Positions 48,107 to 59,975 of a stretch of 64,000 bases of DNA are shown here, one piece after another (the stretch's first letter is position 1; every line of letters starts with the position of its first letter). The notes below the pieces were generated by a model. It was not told the DNA's origin, did no database searches, and worked only from the letters and a program-made list of their open reading frames with translations. This DNA comes from Porodaedalea pini. Taxonomy: Eukaryota; Basidiomycota; Agaricomycetes; Hymenochaetales; Hymenochaetaceae. The stretch spans positions 930,001 through 994,000 of the forward strand of contig NBAY01000002.1 in the NCBI GenBank assembly GCA_002794775.1, given 5' to 3'. Made by a program: the position numbers and the translations under genes.

Positions 48107-51100
48107 TACCCCCCCCTCAAGGTTGGGTGTCCCGACCAACCAAGATCGAGGTCGTCTGGCTCGGTGTCGACGAAGTGTGGGCAGAGTCGTTGGTGAGGAA
48201 TGTCGAGTTTTCGAGGAGCGCCAGGGTGTTTTTGATAGAATTCAGCGATCACCTCTTTTGTGTTCTCGCCGAAGTCCGTCTCAGGCTGCCAAGTCGGTTC
48301 ATTGTATCCGACCCACTTGACGAGGTACTGTAGCTTTCCTCGGTGCAGACACGAGTCTAGAACCTCCTCGATCTCGTACTCCTCCTCGTTGTCGACGATG
48401 TCAGGAGGCGGTGGTGCTGGTTGTTTCTGGCTCTCGAAGGACGGTTCGATGGCGGGCTTCAGTAGGGCCTCATTGAAGACCGGGTGGACCCTTTTCCATC
48501 GCTTGGGGAGCCTGAGTTTGTATGCGCTGGCTCCCACCTTGTCAACAATCTCAAAGGGACCATACCATTTGTTGGTGAGCTTCGTCGGCGAATCTGTGTT
48601 GATGTTCCACCCATCGAGGAAGACCTTGTCTCCAGCCTTGTACTCAACCGAAGTTCCTGCCGTCCGGTCGTGGTAACACTTCATGTTGTCTGCCGCCTTG
48701 ACCAGGTTGTCCTTCGCAATGCGATGAGTCTCCTTAATGTGCTTTGCGAATTCTTCCGCCGACATGTTGGCAGATGAGGTTCATGTTGTGTCAAAGCTCG
48801 AGGGGTGACGTCCTGTGTTTGCGTAGAAGGGGGACATCTTCGTCGCCGAGTGTTCGCGGTTATTGTACGCGAACTCCGCGAGAGGTAGCCAGTCCTTCCA
48901 GTCCGATTGCCGATGGTTAACAAAGAGTCGAAGATACTGTTCGAGCTCTTGGTTAACGCGTTCCGTTTGACCATCCGTCTGTGGGTGATACGCCGTTGAC
49001 GGATTGCCTTCGATGTGCAGGAGCTTGTACAGTTCCTTCATCATCAACACGTCGAACTGTGTGCCTCGGTCATGGATGATCTTCTTTGGCAAGCCGTGGA
49101 GATGGAAGACGTGGTCACAGTACAACTGGGCCATGCCTTCCGCTGACAATTTCATCGTCATCGGGATCGCGTGCATCTGCTTCGAGAACCTGTCCACAAA
49201 GACACAGATCGCGTTGTGTCCCTTGGAGTCTGGGAGTTCTCCAATGAGATTGACTGTGATGACTTCCCAAGGAGCTTCTGGGACCGCATTTGGGTGAAGC
49301 GGCCTTGACCTCGATGCCCTCAGAGCCTTTGTCTGCTGACAGCGATCACACCCTCAGACATACGCTCGGACGTTGGAGAACATCGACGTCCACCAGAAGT
49401 CTCGACGGACGAGCTCCACCATTTTCGACGCTCCTGGGTGTCCAGCCAGTACAGAATCGTGACACTCCTGCAACACAGATTCCTTCATCGTCAACGGGAT
49501 GTATACCTTGCCCTTCATTCGCCACAAACCGTCGACCTTCGTCATCCCCGTCGGCCTCTCTGACTCGTCCTGCACCCTCTGCGCGTCACCCACTCGTTCC
49601 AACACCTCATCACACGATGTCCTCACCACTCCACGATTCAGCCACTTGTCTTTGATGAACACGATGTCATCGTTGTCATCCTTTCCCTCGTCATAACCTG
49701 CCTTGCATGACAGTAAGTCCGCCTTGCCCATCGTCTTCCCTGACTTGTGCTCGAGGTGGAAGTCGAATTCTTCGAGCTCTGTCTGCCAGCGAGCTTGTTG
49801 ATAGCTCAGCTTTTGTGCCGATCTGAAGTAGGTGAGGTTGGCATGATTGGACCAGATCTCGATGGGGTGACGGGCGCCGAGGAGGTATTGCCTCCACTCC
49901 TTGAGCGCCGAAACAATCGCGAGCATCTCCTTGTCGTAGATCTCATAGTTCTGTTCTGCTGGTAGGAGCGCTTCCGACCTGTAGGCGACCACCCTCCACT
50001 TGCCTTCCTGTTTCTGCAACAACACGCCTCCAAGTGTGAAGTTTGACGAGTCCACCTCGACACGGAAAGGGCCCTCGTCGTTGGCAATGGCCAGGACTGG
50101 AGGTGAGCAGAGACGTCATCTCAGCTCCTCGAACGCTTCCTGCTGTTCGGTCTCCCATACCCAGTCCTTTTTACCTGTTAGCGACATCAGCGGATGGACT
50201 ATCTTGCTGTAGTCCTTGATGAACCGTCGCAGCCAGTTGCCCATGCCAAGGAATTGCTGTAGCTGCTTGAGGTTTCGTGGAACCGGCCAGTCTGCGATCG
50301 CTTCTGTCTTCGCCGGGTCAGCCTTGATTTCACCATTGCCGACGATGTGCCCGAGGTACTTCATGGTCTTAGCATTGAACTCGCATTTTTCCAGCTTCAG
50401 GTACAGGCCGTTTTCTCGCAAGATCTGAAGGACGCGCCTTGACGTCTCGATGTGTTCCTCAAGAGTTTGCGAGAGAATGAGGATGTCGTCGAGATAGACA
50501 ATGATCAAGTTGTCGTAGATCAGTCCTTTGAAGATGTGGTTGACAAAGGCCTGGAATGTCGCTGGTGCGTTGCAAAGACCAAAGAACATGACCGTAGGTT
50601 CGAAGAGGCCCATATTCATGCGAAACACTGCTTTCCACTCGTCACCTTCACGGATCCGGACGTTGTAGTATCCCCATTGAAGGTCAAGCTTAGTGATGTA
50701 CTTCGCTTTCTTGACCTTGTCGACAAGTTCATCGATGAGAGGGAGGGGATACTTATTCTTGATCGTGCCGTCATTGAGTTTTCGGTAATCCTGGATCGGG
50801 CGTAGGGACTTGTCGGCCTTCTTGATGAAGAAAAAGGGCGAAGCCATCGGCAAGATTGACTTTCGTATGCGGCCTGACTTCAGGTTCTCTTCGAGGAAGT
50901 CCTTTAATGACTGCTGTTCCGTCGGCGTTAGCGGGTAGATCTTGCAGTCGCTCAGCTTGAAGTCGGGTTTCAGGTCGATGACGTGGTCCCAGGGGCGGTG
51001 TTCCGGTAGCTTCTCGAATCCTTTCTCCGAGAAGATGTCAGTGTAGTCGTTGAGATATGTGGGCCAGGACACCTTGTCCATTCGCACTTCTCTCACCCCC

Positions 51101-51753
51101 TTCATCCTTCTCATCTCTTCCACGGCCTCCTCCACCTTCCTCACGTCCTCCTTTACGATTGTGCACTCTTCCGGGCAGCGGGTGAATTTGATCAAACCCG
51201 CTTTCCAGTCAACCTCTGGGTTATGACGTTGAAGCCAGTCGTAACCTAGGAAGATGTTTGACGACACCAGGGATGTTACCGCAAGGACAATTTTTTCCTT
51301 GTGGTGCCCAATTATCAGTTCGACGTCGACGTACTTCTCAATCAAATTGGCCTCGTTGTGCATGCCATCCGCGTTGAGCACCGCGAGGGGTCTGATGTAT
51401 CGCTTGGTCTCTAACCCATACCGTTCAACGAACCTTACGTCTATGCATGATCCCGTACACCCCGAATCCACGAGGGCATGCGCATCCACCTCTTTCGCTC
51501 CACTCCTCACATTGTATCCAACGTTCAGGAGGAGATCCAGCTGGCGTCCGCCAGTTCCCCTCATGAACAGCTGGTCGTACTCGTTCTCTTCATTCATACC
51601 AGTGGGGACTTCGTAATCGGAAAAACCATCGATGTTGTTCGCATCTACATATTGTACAGATGGTTAATTATATTTTATCGAGTCCAAATATGAGGCCCCT
51701 TGTTCTTCTCGGTCAGTTGCCCCGGTGGTTACACCTGACCACTCGCAAAACCC
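48106..51753 (-). pseudogene. E1 pol: protease, RT, RNase H, integrase, chromodomain
   Basis: Protease (ALVDSGCTGSCID, canonical DSG), RT (IQDYRKLNDGTIKNKYPLPL, VYLDDILI), RNase H (DSSNFTLGGVLLQKQEGKW), integrase (DRFSKQMHAIPM, HDRGTQFDVLMM, YHPQTDGQTERVNQELEQYL) and a chromodomain (EEVLDSCLHRGKLQYLVKWVGYNEPTWQ). Stops at 51664-51666 (TAA), 50116-50118, 49354-49356 and 48781-48783 (all TGA) interrupt the frame. In E2 or E3 the corresponding codons are CAA or Arg CGA. The natural stop TAA abuts the purine tract at the LTR edge. A chromodomain at the integrase C-terminus defines chromoviruses and is known to direct integration to heterochromatin. Confidence 0.92.
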
Positions 51754-53132
51754 TGCGAGTCTACGACCTCTTCGTCATCACCTTCCTCCTCCACATAGTC
51801 CTCCACCGTCGACCTTCGAGTGTCTACGACTTCCTCAAATGCCGATTCCTTCATTGCCCCTAGTTCATCGGCGAGGAGGCGACGTTCGCTGGGTGCCATC
51901 ATCTGCAGCATACGCTGCACAATCGTCTTCCCTTGCGGGCACGCGTCCTTGAAGTGACCGAGCTGGCCACATATCCAGCATGCGCGTCGGCGTTGTGCCT
52001 CATTCATGGAGACATCCATCGGCTGGCCAGCTCCTCCGAATGTGATGCCTGTCACATCGCATTTGTCAACATGGGGGGCAGCCACCTGGCGACGAGCTGG
52101 GGGTCCATGCTGCTGCTGCGGGCATGGAGGGGGTGGGAAGGCACGGCCTCATTGGATGGCGCGAATCTGTTGCTCGCCCCGGTCAATTTTGATCGCTTTC
52201 TTTTTCCAGTCTTCATACATTGTCGGGACTGGCGTCGACCGTAGTACCCCTCTCACCACTTTGATGTTCATTGCCCACTTCAGTCGATCACAGATGATGC
52301 TGTCATCCGTTAAACCCGCTCTTGTGATGACGACATCGAGATCCTGGAAGAACTCATCGGCGGTCAGGTCCTTCTGAACCTTGGTCTGGAATTTCGCCAG
52401 CGCCTTTTCCTTCCGGTTCGGATCATCGAACGAGGCGTCCAGGCACTCTTGGAATCTTGTCCAGCTGTCGGTGAAGGTTACGATGCCGGCCGTTGTTGAT
52501 TCCTCTACATAATTCTGTGCCCATGTTGCTGCATTACCGCCCTTCAAGTAGGAGAGTGCAACGTAGATTTTGCTTTCCGACGTGGGGTATCTGTTCAGGT
52601 TGGCTGAGACGAAGAGGAGGACCTCGCGCTTGAAGTCTAGATAGTCGTTGCCGCCAGTGAATTCACGTGGCCGGGCGACGTCAATGTTGGGGGTCGGGGG
52701 GTTAGCTGCCGTGACCGGTGCCGGGGCGTTATCCGCCTGATGGGCAAAGGCATTTGCGACGATGACTGCGATCTGCACCATCTGATGTTGGCTGAAACCT
52801 TCTGCTGACATCGCGGGTTCGGGTGTGGGTGTCAAAGGTTCCGGGGGAGTCAGCGGTGAGGGGTCTCTGTTAATCTCGCGGTAAGGACCTGGGGTCGGTG
52901 GTAGGTTGACCATAGACGTCGATGGTGCAGGCAACGATGGAGCGGCTGGGGGCCACCTGGCTCTCCTTCCTCGTTCGTCTGACAAATACCAGCTGCGCCG
53001 GATTTCACTCCACCAGATGTCGTGAGTGACGCCGCTATTGTTGGTCGTGACGTAGCCTGGTCAGTCTGGATCCCAACGGGCTGATGCAGGAAGGGCCCGT
53101 CACTGTTCGTCGGTAAGATCTATCTTGACGTT
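51729..53132 (-). pseudogene. E1 gag with CCHC zinc knuckle
   Basis: The capsid-like core includes VARPREFTGGNDYLDFKREV, YLKGGNAATWAQNYVEE and FQECLDASFDDPNRKEKAL. The nucleocapsid knuckle is CWICGQLGHFKDAC. A TGA at 52149-52151 (CGA in E3) breaks the frame between capsid and knuckle. Gag ends near 51731. A GGGTTTT heptamer (AAAACCC on the plus strand, 51747-51753) just before the stop allows a -1 shift into pol. Confidence 0.88.
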
Positions 53133-53428
53133 GGTGGAGGGACAGGGATCGGTTGTGCGTTCGATCCGGGGTTACGCCAACGTTGAACGGGTTCGTCGGT
53201 GAAGTTGATGATGAGGCGGTAGGATCCGAGCGAGATCACAAATGAGATTGTCGTCGAAGTTTGTACTCGTCTGGTTACCCACGTCCACGTCAGGTGCGTG
53301 CTCCACCAGAGGCTAATTCGGAGAGCCAGGGCCGGGAAAAGTCGGTTGCAATGTTTATGTAATACACAAACATCCGAAAACGTCTGGGCAGGGTTGAGGG
53401 TTTGTTGTTCAGGGGGTTTACACATCAA
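53120..53428 (-). CDS. Short conserved ORF upstream of E1 gag
   Basis: A frame of about 100 codons between the 5' LTR and gag, in a different frame from gag. Its centre (LWWSTHLTWTWVTRRVQ; YRLIINFTDEPV; PIPVPPP) matches similar frames in E2 (FRLVIKFADEPV) and E3 (FRLVIKLADEPV). Conservation across three copies suggests it is translated, either as its own product or joined to gag by splicing or frameshifting. No known domain recognised. Confidence 0.45.
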   Translation of the reverse strand: MMCKPPEQQTLNPAQTFSDVCVLHKHCNRLFPALALRISLWWSTHLTWTWVTRRVQTSTTISFVISLGSYRLIINFTDEPVQRWRNPGSNAQPIPVPPPTSR

Positions 53429-53522
53429 GTCCTTCGAGAGGAGTGCTCCTCTAGACCAAGTGAAGGTGAGTCGACAGCGACGATGTACGCTGGGGATGAG
53501 CCTGGGTGAGGTTCTGCTTTTA

Positions 53523-53801
53523 TGTTAGGCGGGAGTCCGGGAGACAACTCGGACTGGGCAGGCCTCGGCTGACTGTTGTCTGGGACGTACTATACTCGAG
53601 TGTAGACTTGGGACACGCTTACTCAGGCTAGGTCGTCGCAGAGGTAAGAGGATTAATACCAGTCTAAACTAATACAAGGGGGGCGAGTCTCACCTAGGTC
53701 GTCGCGGAGGTAAGAGGAAAAGCAGAACAAGGAGTTCATGCGATTCCTGAGACCTCTTATAGCGGCGACTGTAGGACTATATTATCTAAAGTTACATAAA
53801 C
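53523..53801 (-). repeat. 5' LTR of E1, truncated by the E2 insertion
   Basis: Matches 47684-47962 almost exactly up to TTACATAAA, where the E2 LTR begins. The missing part (about 145 bp, starting TGAGCGG in the intact copy) should lie on the far side of E2, beyond the window. Confidence 0.9.
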
Positions 53802-54240
53802 TGTTAGGCGGGAGTCCGGGAGACGACTCGGACTGGGCAGGCCTCGGCTGACTGTTGTTTGATACGTGCTATACTCGAGCGGGACTTGGGACACACTGTA
53901 CTCAGACTAGGTCGTCACGGAGGTAAGAGGATTAATACAATATACTCTACTACAGGAGGGGGACGCAGTCTCACCTAGGTCGTCACGGAGGTAAGAGGAA
54001 AAGCAGAACAGGTGTTCAGATGCGATTCCTCTTCCTTATATACAGTGATCACCTCGTGAGAACCAGTTGCCCCATTGTCTAGGATTATATAATGGGAGCG
54101 GAATGGAACGAATGAAGGTCATGTGAAGGGAGTGTGGGAAGTGATTGGAAAGATGGTTAGGGATAATGAAAAGGAGTGATTAAAAGAAAAGGAAAAGGAA
54201 AAGGGGAAATAAAGAAAAGGTAAAGGTTCAAGTTCTGACA
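53802..54240 (-). repeat. 3' LTR of E2 (complete, 439 bp)
   Basis: Runs from TGTTAGGCGGG to GTTCTGACA. The end differs from the expected CTAACA by one base. It carries the conserved R-region sequence AAAAGCAGAAC and a TATATA-type core. It is bordered by the purine tract (TTACCCCCCCTTC on the plus strand). Confidence 0.9.
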
Positions 54241-57200
54241 TTACCCCCCCTTCAAGGTTGGGCGTCCCGACCAACCAAGATTGCGGTCATCTGGCTCGGT
54301 GTCGACGAAGAGCGAGCGGAGTCGTGAACGAGAGATGTCGAGTTTGCGAGGAGCACCGGGGTGTTTGAGGTAAAACTCAGCGATCGCCTCCTTTGCGTTC
54401 TCGCCAAAGTCCTTCTCTGGTTGCCAGGTTGGTTCGTTGTATCCAACCCACTTGACGAGGTATTGTAGTTTACCTCAGTGTAGCCGTGAGTCAATGACCT
54501 CCTCGACCTCGTACTCTTCCTCGTCGTCGACGATTTCCGGTGGAGGCGGTGGTGGCTGTTTCTGGTTTTCGAAGGTCGGTTCGATGGCAGGTTTGAGTAG
54601 TGCCTCGTTGAAGATGGGGTGGACCTTCTTCCATCGCTTTGGGAGTTTGAGCTTGTACGCGCTCGCTCCAATCTTGTCAACGATTTCGAAGGGACCATAC
54701 CATTTGTCGGCAAGTTTCTTCGTGGGCGAATCTGTACTGATGTTTCGCCCATCGAGGAAAACCTTGTCTCCTGCCTTGTACTCCACTGATGCTCCTGCCA
54801 TCCGGTCATGATAGCGTTTCATGTCCTCAGCCGCCTTAACTAGATTGTCCTTCGCCACGCGATGAGTCTCCTTGATGTGCTTCGCGAATTCTTCTGCCGA
54901 CATATTGGCAGAGGAAGTTCGTACGGTGTCGAAGCTCATAGGGTGACGTCCGGTGTTTGCATAGAAGGGTGACATCTTTGTCGCTGAATGTTCGCAGTTG
55001 TTGTAGGCGAACTCTGCGAGGGGGAGCCAGTCCTTCCAATCCGATTGCCGATGATTGACAAAGAGCCGGAGGTACTGTTCGAGCTCTTGGTTGACGCGTT
55101 CCGTTTGACCGTCTGTTTGCGGGTGGTACGCCGTTGACGGGTTGCCTTCGATGTGTAGGAGTTTGTACAGCTCCTTCATCATTGACACATTGAACTGTGT
55201 GCCTCGGTCATGGATGATCTTCTTCAGTAAGCCATGGAGGCGGAAGACATGGTCACGGTACAACTGAGCCATGCCTTCCGCTGACAGTTTCGTTGTCGTT
55301 GGGATTGCATGCATCTGTTTTGAGAATCTGTCCACGAAGACACAGATCGCATTGTGTCCCTTAGAGTCTGGGAGCTCTCCAATTAGGTCGACCGTGACGA
55401 TCTCCCAGGGACCTTCAGGGATCGCGTTTGGATGAAGCGGTCTCGACCTCGACATTCTTAAGGCTTTCGTCTGTTGGCAACGGTCGCATCCTCGGACATA
55501 TGTTCGGACATCGGAGAACATCGACGCCCACCAGAAGTCTCGACGTACCAGTTTGACTGTCTTCGACAATCCAGGATGTCCTGCCAGGGTCGAGTCGTGG
55601 CACTCCCGCAATACCACTTCCTTCATCGTCGACGGCACATACACCTTGCCTTTCATCCGCCACAACCCGTCAACTTTCACCATGTTCGTCGGCCTCTCCG
55701 ACTCGTCCTGCGCTCTTTGCGCTTCACCCACTCGTTCCAACACTTCATCACGCGATGTCCTCACCACTCCACGGTTCAGCCATTTCTCCTTGATGAATAC
55801 AACATCATCGTTGTCACCCTTGCCCTGATCATAACCCGTTTTGCGCGACAGCAGGTCGGCATTGCCCATCGTCTTCCCCGGTTTGTGTTCGAGGTGGAAG
55901 TCAAATTCTTCGAGTTCGGTTCGCAAGCGAGCTTGTCGGTAGCTCAGTTTCTGTGCCGACTTGAAGTAGGTCAGGTTGGCGTGGTCGGACCAGATCTCGA
56001 TCTTGTGTTGGGCGCCAAGGAGGTATTGTCGCCACTCCTTGAGCGCCGAAACGATGGCAAGCATCTCCTTGTCATAGATTTCGTAGTTTCGTTCCGCCGG
56101 CAGGAGCGCTTCCGATTGGTAGGCGATCACCCTCCACTTCCCTTCTTGCTTCTGCAACAGCACACCTCCGAGCGCGTAGTTCAACGAGTCCGCCTCTACG
56201 TGGAAAGGGCCCTCGTCATTGGCAATTGCAAGGACTGGAGGTGAGCAGAGACGTTGTCTCAGCTCCTTGAACGCTTCCTGCTGTTCGGTCTCCCATGCCC
56301 AGTCCTTCTTGCCTGTTAACGACGTTAATGGTCGGACCACCTTGCTGTAGTCCTTAATAAACCATCTCAGCCAGTTTCCCATACCGAGGAACTGTTGTAG
56401 CTCCTTGAGGTTTCGCGGGATAGGCCAGTTTGCAATCACCTCCGTCTTCGCCGGGTCGGCCCTGATCTCACCGTTGCCAATGATGTGACCGAGGTATTTG
56501 ACGACCTTGGCATCGAACTCACACTTCTCCGGTTTCAGGTATAGGCCATTCTCTCGAAGGATCTGGAGGACGCGCCTCGACGTGTCTATATGTTCCTCAA
56601 TGGTTTCCGAGAGGATCAGTATGTCGTCGAGGTATACGATGATCAGGTTAGCGTAAATCAGGTCCTTGAAGATGTGATTGACAAAAGCCTGGAACGTCGC
56701 CGGGGCGTTGCAGAGACCAAAGAACATTACCGTTGGTTCGAAGAGACCCATGTTTGTGCGGAACACTGCCTTCCACTCGTCGCCTTCACGGATCCGGATG
56801 TTGTAGTACCCCCAGCGAAGGTCAAGCTTAGTGATGTATTTCGCTTTCTTGACCTTGTCGACGAGTTCGTCGATGAGGGGAAGGGGATACTTGTTCTTGA
56901 CTGTACCGTCGTTAAGCTTTCGGTAGTCCTGGATCGGGTGTAGGGACTTGTCGGCTTTCTTGATGAAAAAGAAAGGCGAGGCCATCAGGGATATTGACCT
57001 GCGTATATGACCGGACTTCAAGTTCTCCTCGAGGAAATCCTTCAGCGACTCCTGCTCCGTTGGTGTCAGTGGATAGATCTTGCAGTCGCTAGGTTTCAAG
57101 TCGGGTTTCAAGTCGATGACATGGTCCCATGGGCGGTGTTCCGGTAGTTTCTCGAATCCCTTCTCCGAGAAGACGTCGGCGTAATCGTCGAGGTATGCGG

Positions 57201-57891
57201 GCCAGGACACCTTGTCCATTCGCATCCCACTCACCCTCCTTATCTGCTCCACCACCTCCTTCACCTCACCTAGGTCCTCCACTGGCTCCCTTTCGATCGC
57301 ACATTTGCTCAGGCAGCGAGTAAAGTCGAGTGTACCTGTCTTCCAGTTGACCTCCGGGTTGTGCCATCGAAGCCAGTCGTACCCCAGGAAGATGTTAGAT
57401 GACGCCAGTGAGGTTACCGCTAGGACGATCCGTTCCTTATGGTGACCGATCGTAAGTTCAATGTCAACGTACTCCTCGATCAACCCGGCTTCGTTGTGTG
57501 TGCCGTCGGCATTGAGTACCGCAAGGGGTCAGATATAACACTTCGTCTCTAGCCCGTACCGTTCGACGAATCTCACGTCAATGCACGATCCCGTACATCC
57601 CAAATCTACGAGCGCGTGTGCGTCCACCTCCCTCACTTCACCTTCCACGCTGTGCCCGACGTTCAGGAGAAGGTCCAGCTGGCGTCCGCCAGTCCCTCTC
57701 ATGAACAGCTGCTCGTACTCTTCACTTCCTTTCACACCGGTGGGGGCTTCATACTCGGGAAAACCATCGACGTCGTTTGCATCTACGTATTGTACAGACG
57801 GTTGGTTATATTTTAACGAGTCCGGATTTGAAGTCCCTTGTTCTTCTCAGTCAGTCGCCCCGATGGCTACGCCTGACCACTCGCAAAATCC
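54241..57891 (-). pseudogene. E2 pol: protease, RT, RNase H, integrase, chromodomain
   Basis: RT carries VYLDDILI, RNase H EADSLNYALGGVLLQKQ, integrase DRFSKQMHAIPT, HDRGTQFNVSMM and YHPQTDGQTERVNQ, and the C-terminus a chromodomain (EEVIDSRLH, then a stop, then GKLQYLVKWVGYNEPTWQ). Nonsense TGA codons are at 57529-57531 (after ETKCYI) and 54475-54477 (inside the chromodomain). The protease active site reads ALVDLGCTGS, Leu replacing the conserved Ser/Thr. The gag-pol slip heptamer is altered to GGATTTT (57885-57891). Despite this, RT to integrase remains open. Confidence 0.92.
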
Positions 57892-59405
57892 TGCGAGTCG
57901 ACAACCTCTTCGTCGTTCTCTCCCTCCTCAACGTATTCTTCCACCGTCGACCTTCGAGCGTCTACGACTTCCTCGAATGCCGATTCCTTCATCGCTCCGA
58001 GCTCATCGGTGAGGACGCGACGTTCACCTGGCGCCATCAGTTCTAGCATACGCTGGATGATCGGTTTTGCCTGCGGGCACTTGTCCTTAAAGTGGCCCAA
58101 ACCGCCGCAGATCCAGCACGCGCGTCAGCGTTGCGCCTCGTTCATCGAAACGTCCATCGGCTGGCCAGCGCCTCCGAAGGTGACTCCAGTCGCGTTGCGT
58201 TTGTCGATGTGCAGGGCCACCACCTGTCGGCGCACGGGGGGCGCTTGTTGGGGCGTCGGGCGGGGCGTGAATGGTAACGTCCTACCTCGTTGGATCGCGC
58301 AAATCTGTTGTTCGCCCTGGTCGATTTCGATGGCTTTCTTCTTCCATGCCTTGTATGTCGTCGGTACTGGTGTCGACCTCAACACCCCGCGGACCACCTC
58401 GATGTTCATTGCGCGCTTCAGGCGGTCGCAAATGACGCTATCATCCTTCAGCTCCGCTGCCTTGATGATCACGTCGAGATCCTGGAAGAACTCGTCGGCA
58501 GAGAGGTCCTTCTGGACCTTGTCTCAGAACTTTTTCAACGCCTTCTCCTTCCTGTTCGGGTCATCGAAGGAAGCATCCAGTCGTTCCTGAAACTTGGTCC
58601 AGTCATCTGTGAAGCTCACGACGCCGCCCGTTGTGAATTCCTGGACGTAGTTTTGCGCCCACGTCGACGCGTTGCCACCCTTGAGGTAGGAGAGGGCGAC
58701 ATAGATTTTGCTCGACGACGAGGGGTACTTCATGGGGTTTGCCGAGACAAAGAGAAGGACTTCACGCTTGAAGTCGAGGTAGTCATCGCCGCCAGCGAAT
58801 TCGCGTGGCCGGGCGACATCAATCGAGGGAGCTGGGGCTTGGGCTGCAGGGGCATTCGTTGCAGCGCGGGTAAAGGCAGCCGCTACGATCGCTGCAATTT
58901 CCTGTTGCTGCCTTTGGGTAAAGCCTTCCGACATCACTGGTACAGGCGTGTGCGTTAGGCGTTCAGGGGGTGTCGGCGGTGACGAGTCTCTGCAGGGTGT
59001 TCGGTATCCTCCTGGTTCGCTGGGAAGGACGACCGACAATGTCAAAACGGTAGGGGATGCTGGGGCGCGAGGGGTTTGAGGCGCCCACCGAGTTCTTTCA
59101 CCTGATGGGTCAGTTGAGTACCAGGCGTGTCTAATGTCACTCCACCAGAGGTTATGGGTGACGTGGTTTCTATCGTCGGCTACGTACGACTGTCGTTTGG
59201 TGTCGTAGCGCGACAAATGAGGGAGAGCCCGCTGTTGTTCCTCGGTAAGATCTATGTTGACTAGACTGGGGGGGGGGAACTGGGAGGGGCTGGTTGTCCG
59301 GATGAACGTTACGCTGGTGAAGGACAGGTTCGTCGGCGAATTTGATGACCAAACGGAAGGAGGCGGCCGAGAGCACAATTGACAATGACGTCGATGACTG
59401 TACAC
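57867..59405 (-). pseudogene. E2 gag with CCHC zinc knuckle
   Basis: Capsid-like sequence (VARPREFAGGDDYLDFKREV, YLKGGNASTWAQNYVQE) and knuckle CWICGGLGHFKDKC. Stops TGA at 58524-58526 (FRDK in E3) and 58125-58127 (just before the knuckle) interrupt it. No ATG is evident near the 5' end of the gag frame, which stays open to 59405 without a recognisable start. Confidence 0.88.
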
Positions 59406-59658
59406 GGTGTGTTACCCACGTCCAGGTCAGATGGTTCCTCCACCAGAGGGAGAGGCAGAGAGCCAGGGTCGGGAAAGGTCGGGTGTAGGTTTACATAATA
59501 CACAAACGTCCAAAAATGTCCAGGCAGGGTTGAGGGTTTGTCGTTTAGGGGTTCTACATGTCGAGTCCGTCGAGGGGAGCGCTCCTCTAGACCGAGTGAA
59601 GGCGAGTCGACAGCGACGACGTATGCTGGGGACGAGCCTGGGTGGGGTTCTGCTTTTA

Positions 59659-59975
59659 TGTTAGGCGGGAGTCCGGGAGACGACTCGGACTGGGCAGGCC
59701 TCAGCTGACTGTTGTTTGATACGTGCTATACTTGAGCGGGACTTGGGACACACTGTACTCAGACTAGGTCATCATGGAGGTAAGAGGATTAATACAATAT
59801 ACTCTACTACAGGAGGGGGACGCAGTCTCACCTAGGTCGTCACGGAGGTAAGAGGAAAAGCAGAACAGGTGTTCAGATGCGATTCCTCTTCCTTATATAC
59901 AGTGATCACCTCGTGAGAACCAATTGCCCCATTGTCTAGGATTATATAATGGGAGCGGAATGGAACGAATGAAGG
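59659..59975 (-). repeat. 5' LTR of E2, truncated by the E3 insertion
   Basis: Matches the first 317 bp of the 53802 LTR with about five transitions, ending at GAATGAAGG, where the oppositely oriented E3 LTR starts. The missing 122 bp should lie beyond E3. Confidence 0.9.

Larger units (their letters stand above)
47684..53801 (-). mobile_element. Ty3/gypsy chromovirus E1, inserted in the copia element
   Basis: A minus-strand element whose internal order, read from high to low coordinates, is 5' LTR, short ORF, gag with zinc knuckle, protease, RT, RNase H, integrase, chromodomain, purine tract, 3' LTR. The left (3') LTR is complete. The right (5') LTR is cut after about 279 bp by E2. Five nonsense codons disable it. 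Over the shared 278 bp its two LTRs differ at only about four sites by eye. Confidence 0.92.
53802..59975 (-). mobile_element. Ty3/gypsy chromovirus E2, inserted in the E1 LTR
   Basis: Same family and orientation as E1, with the same domain order. Its left (3') LTR is complete and its right (5') LTR is truncated by E3. Four Arg-to-stop TGA codons interrupt gag and pol. The region from protease end to integrase is a single open frame of about 1000 codons. Confidence 0.92.

Noticed and set aside
55474..56943. Long plus-strand ORFs across the gypsy elements
   Set aside because: Antisense shadows of the conserved RT and RNase H frames, recurring at the same positions in each element.
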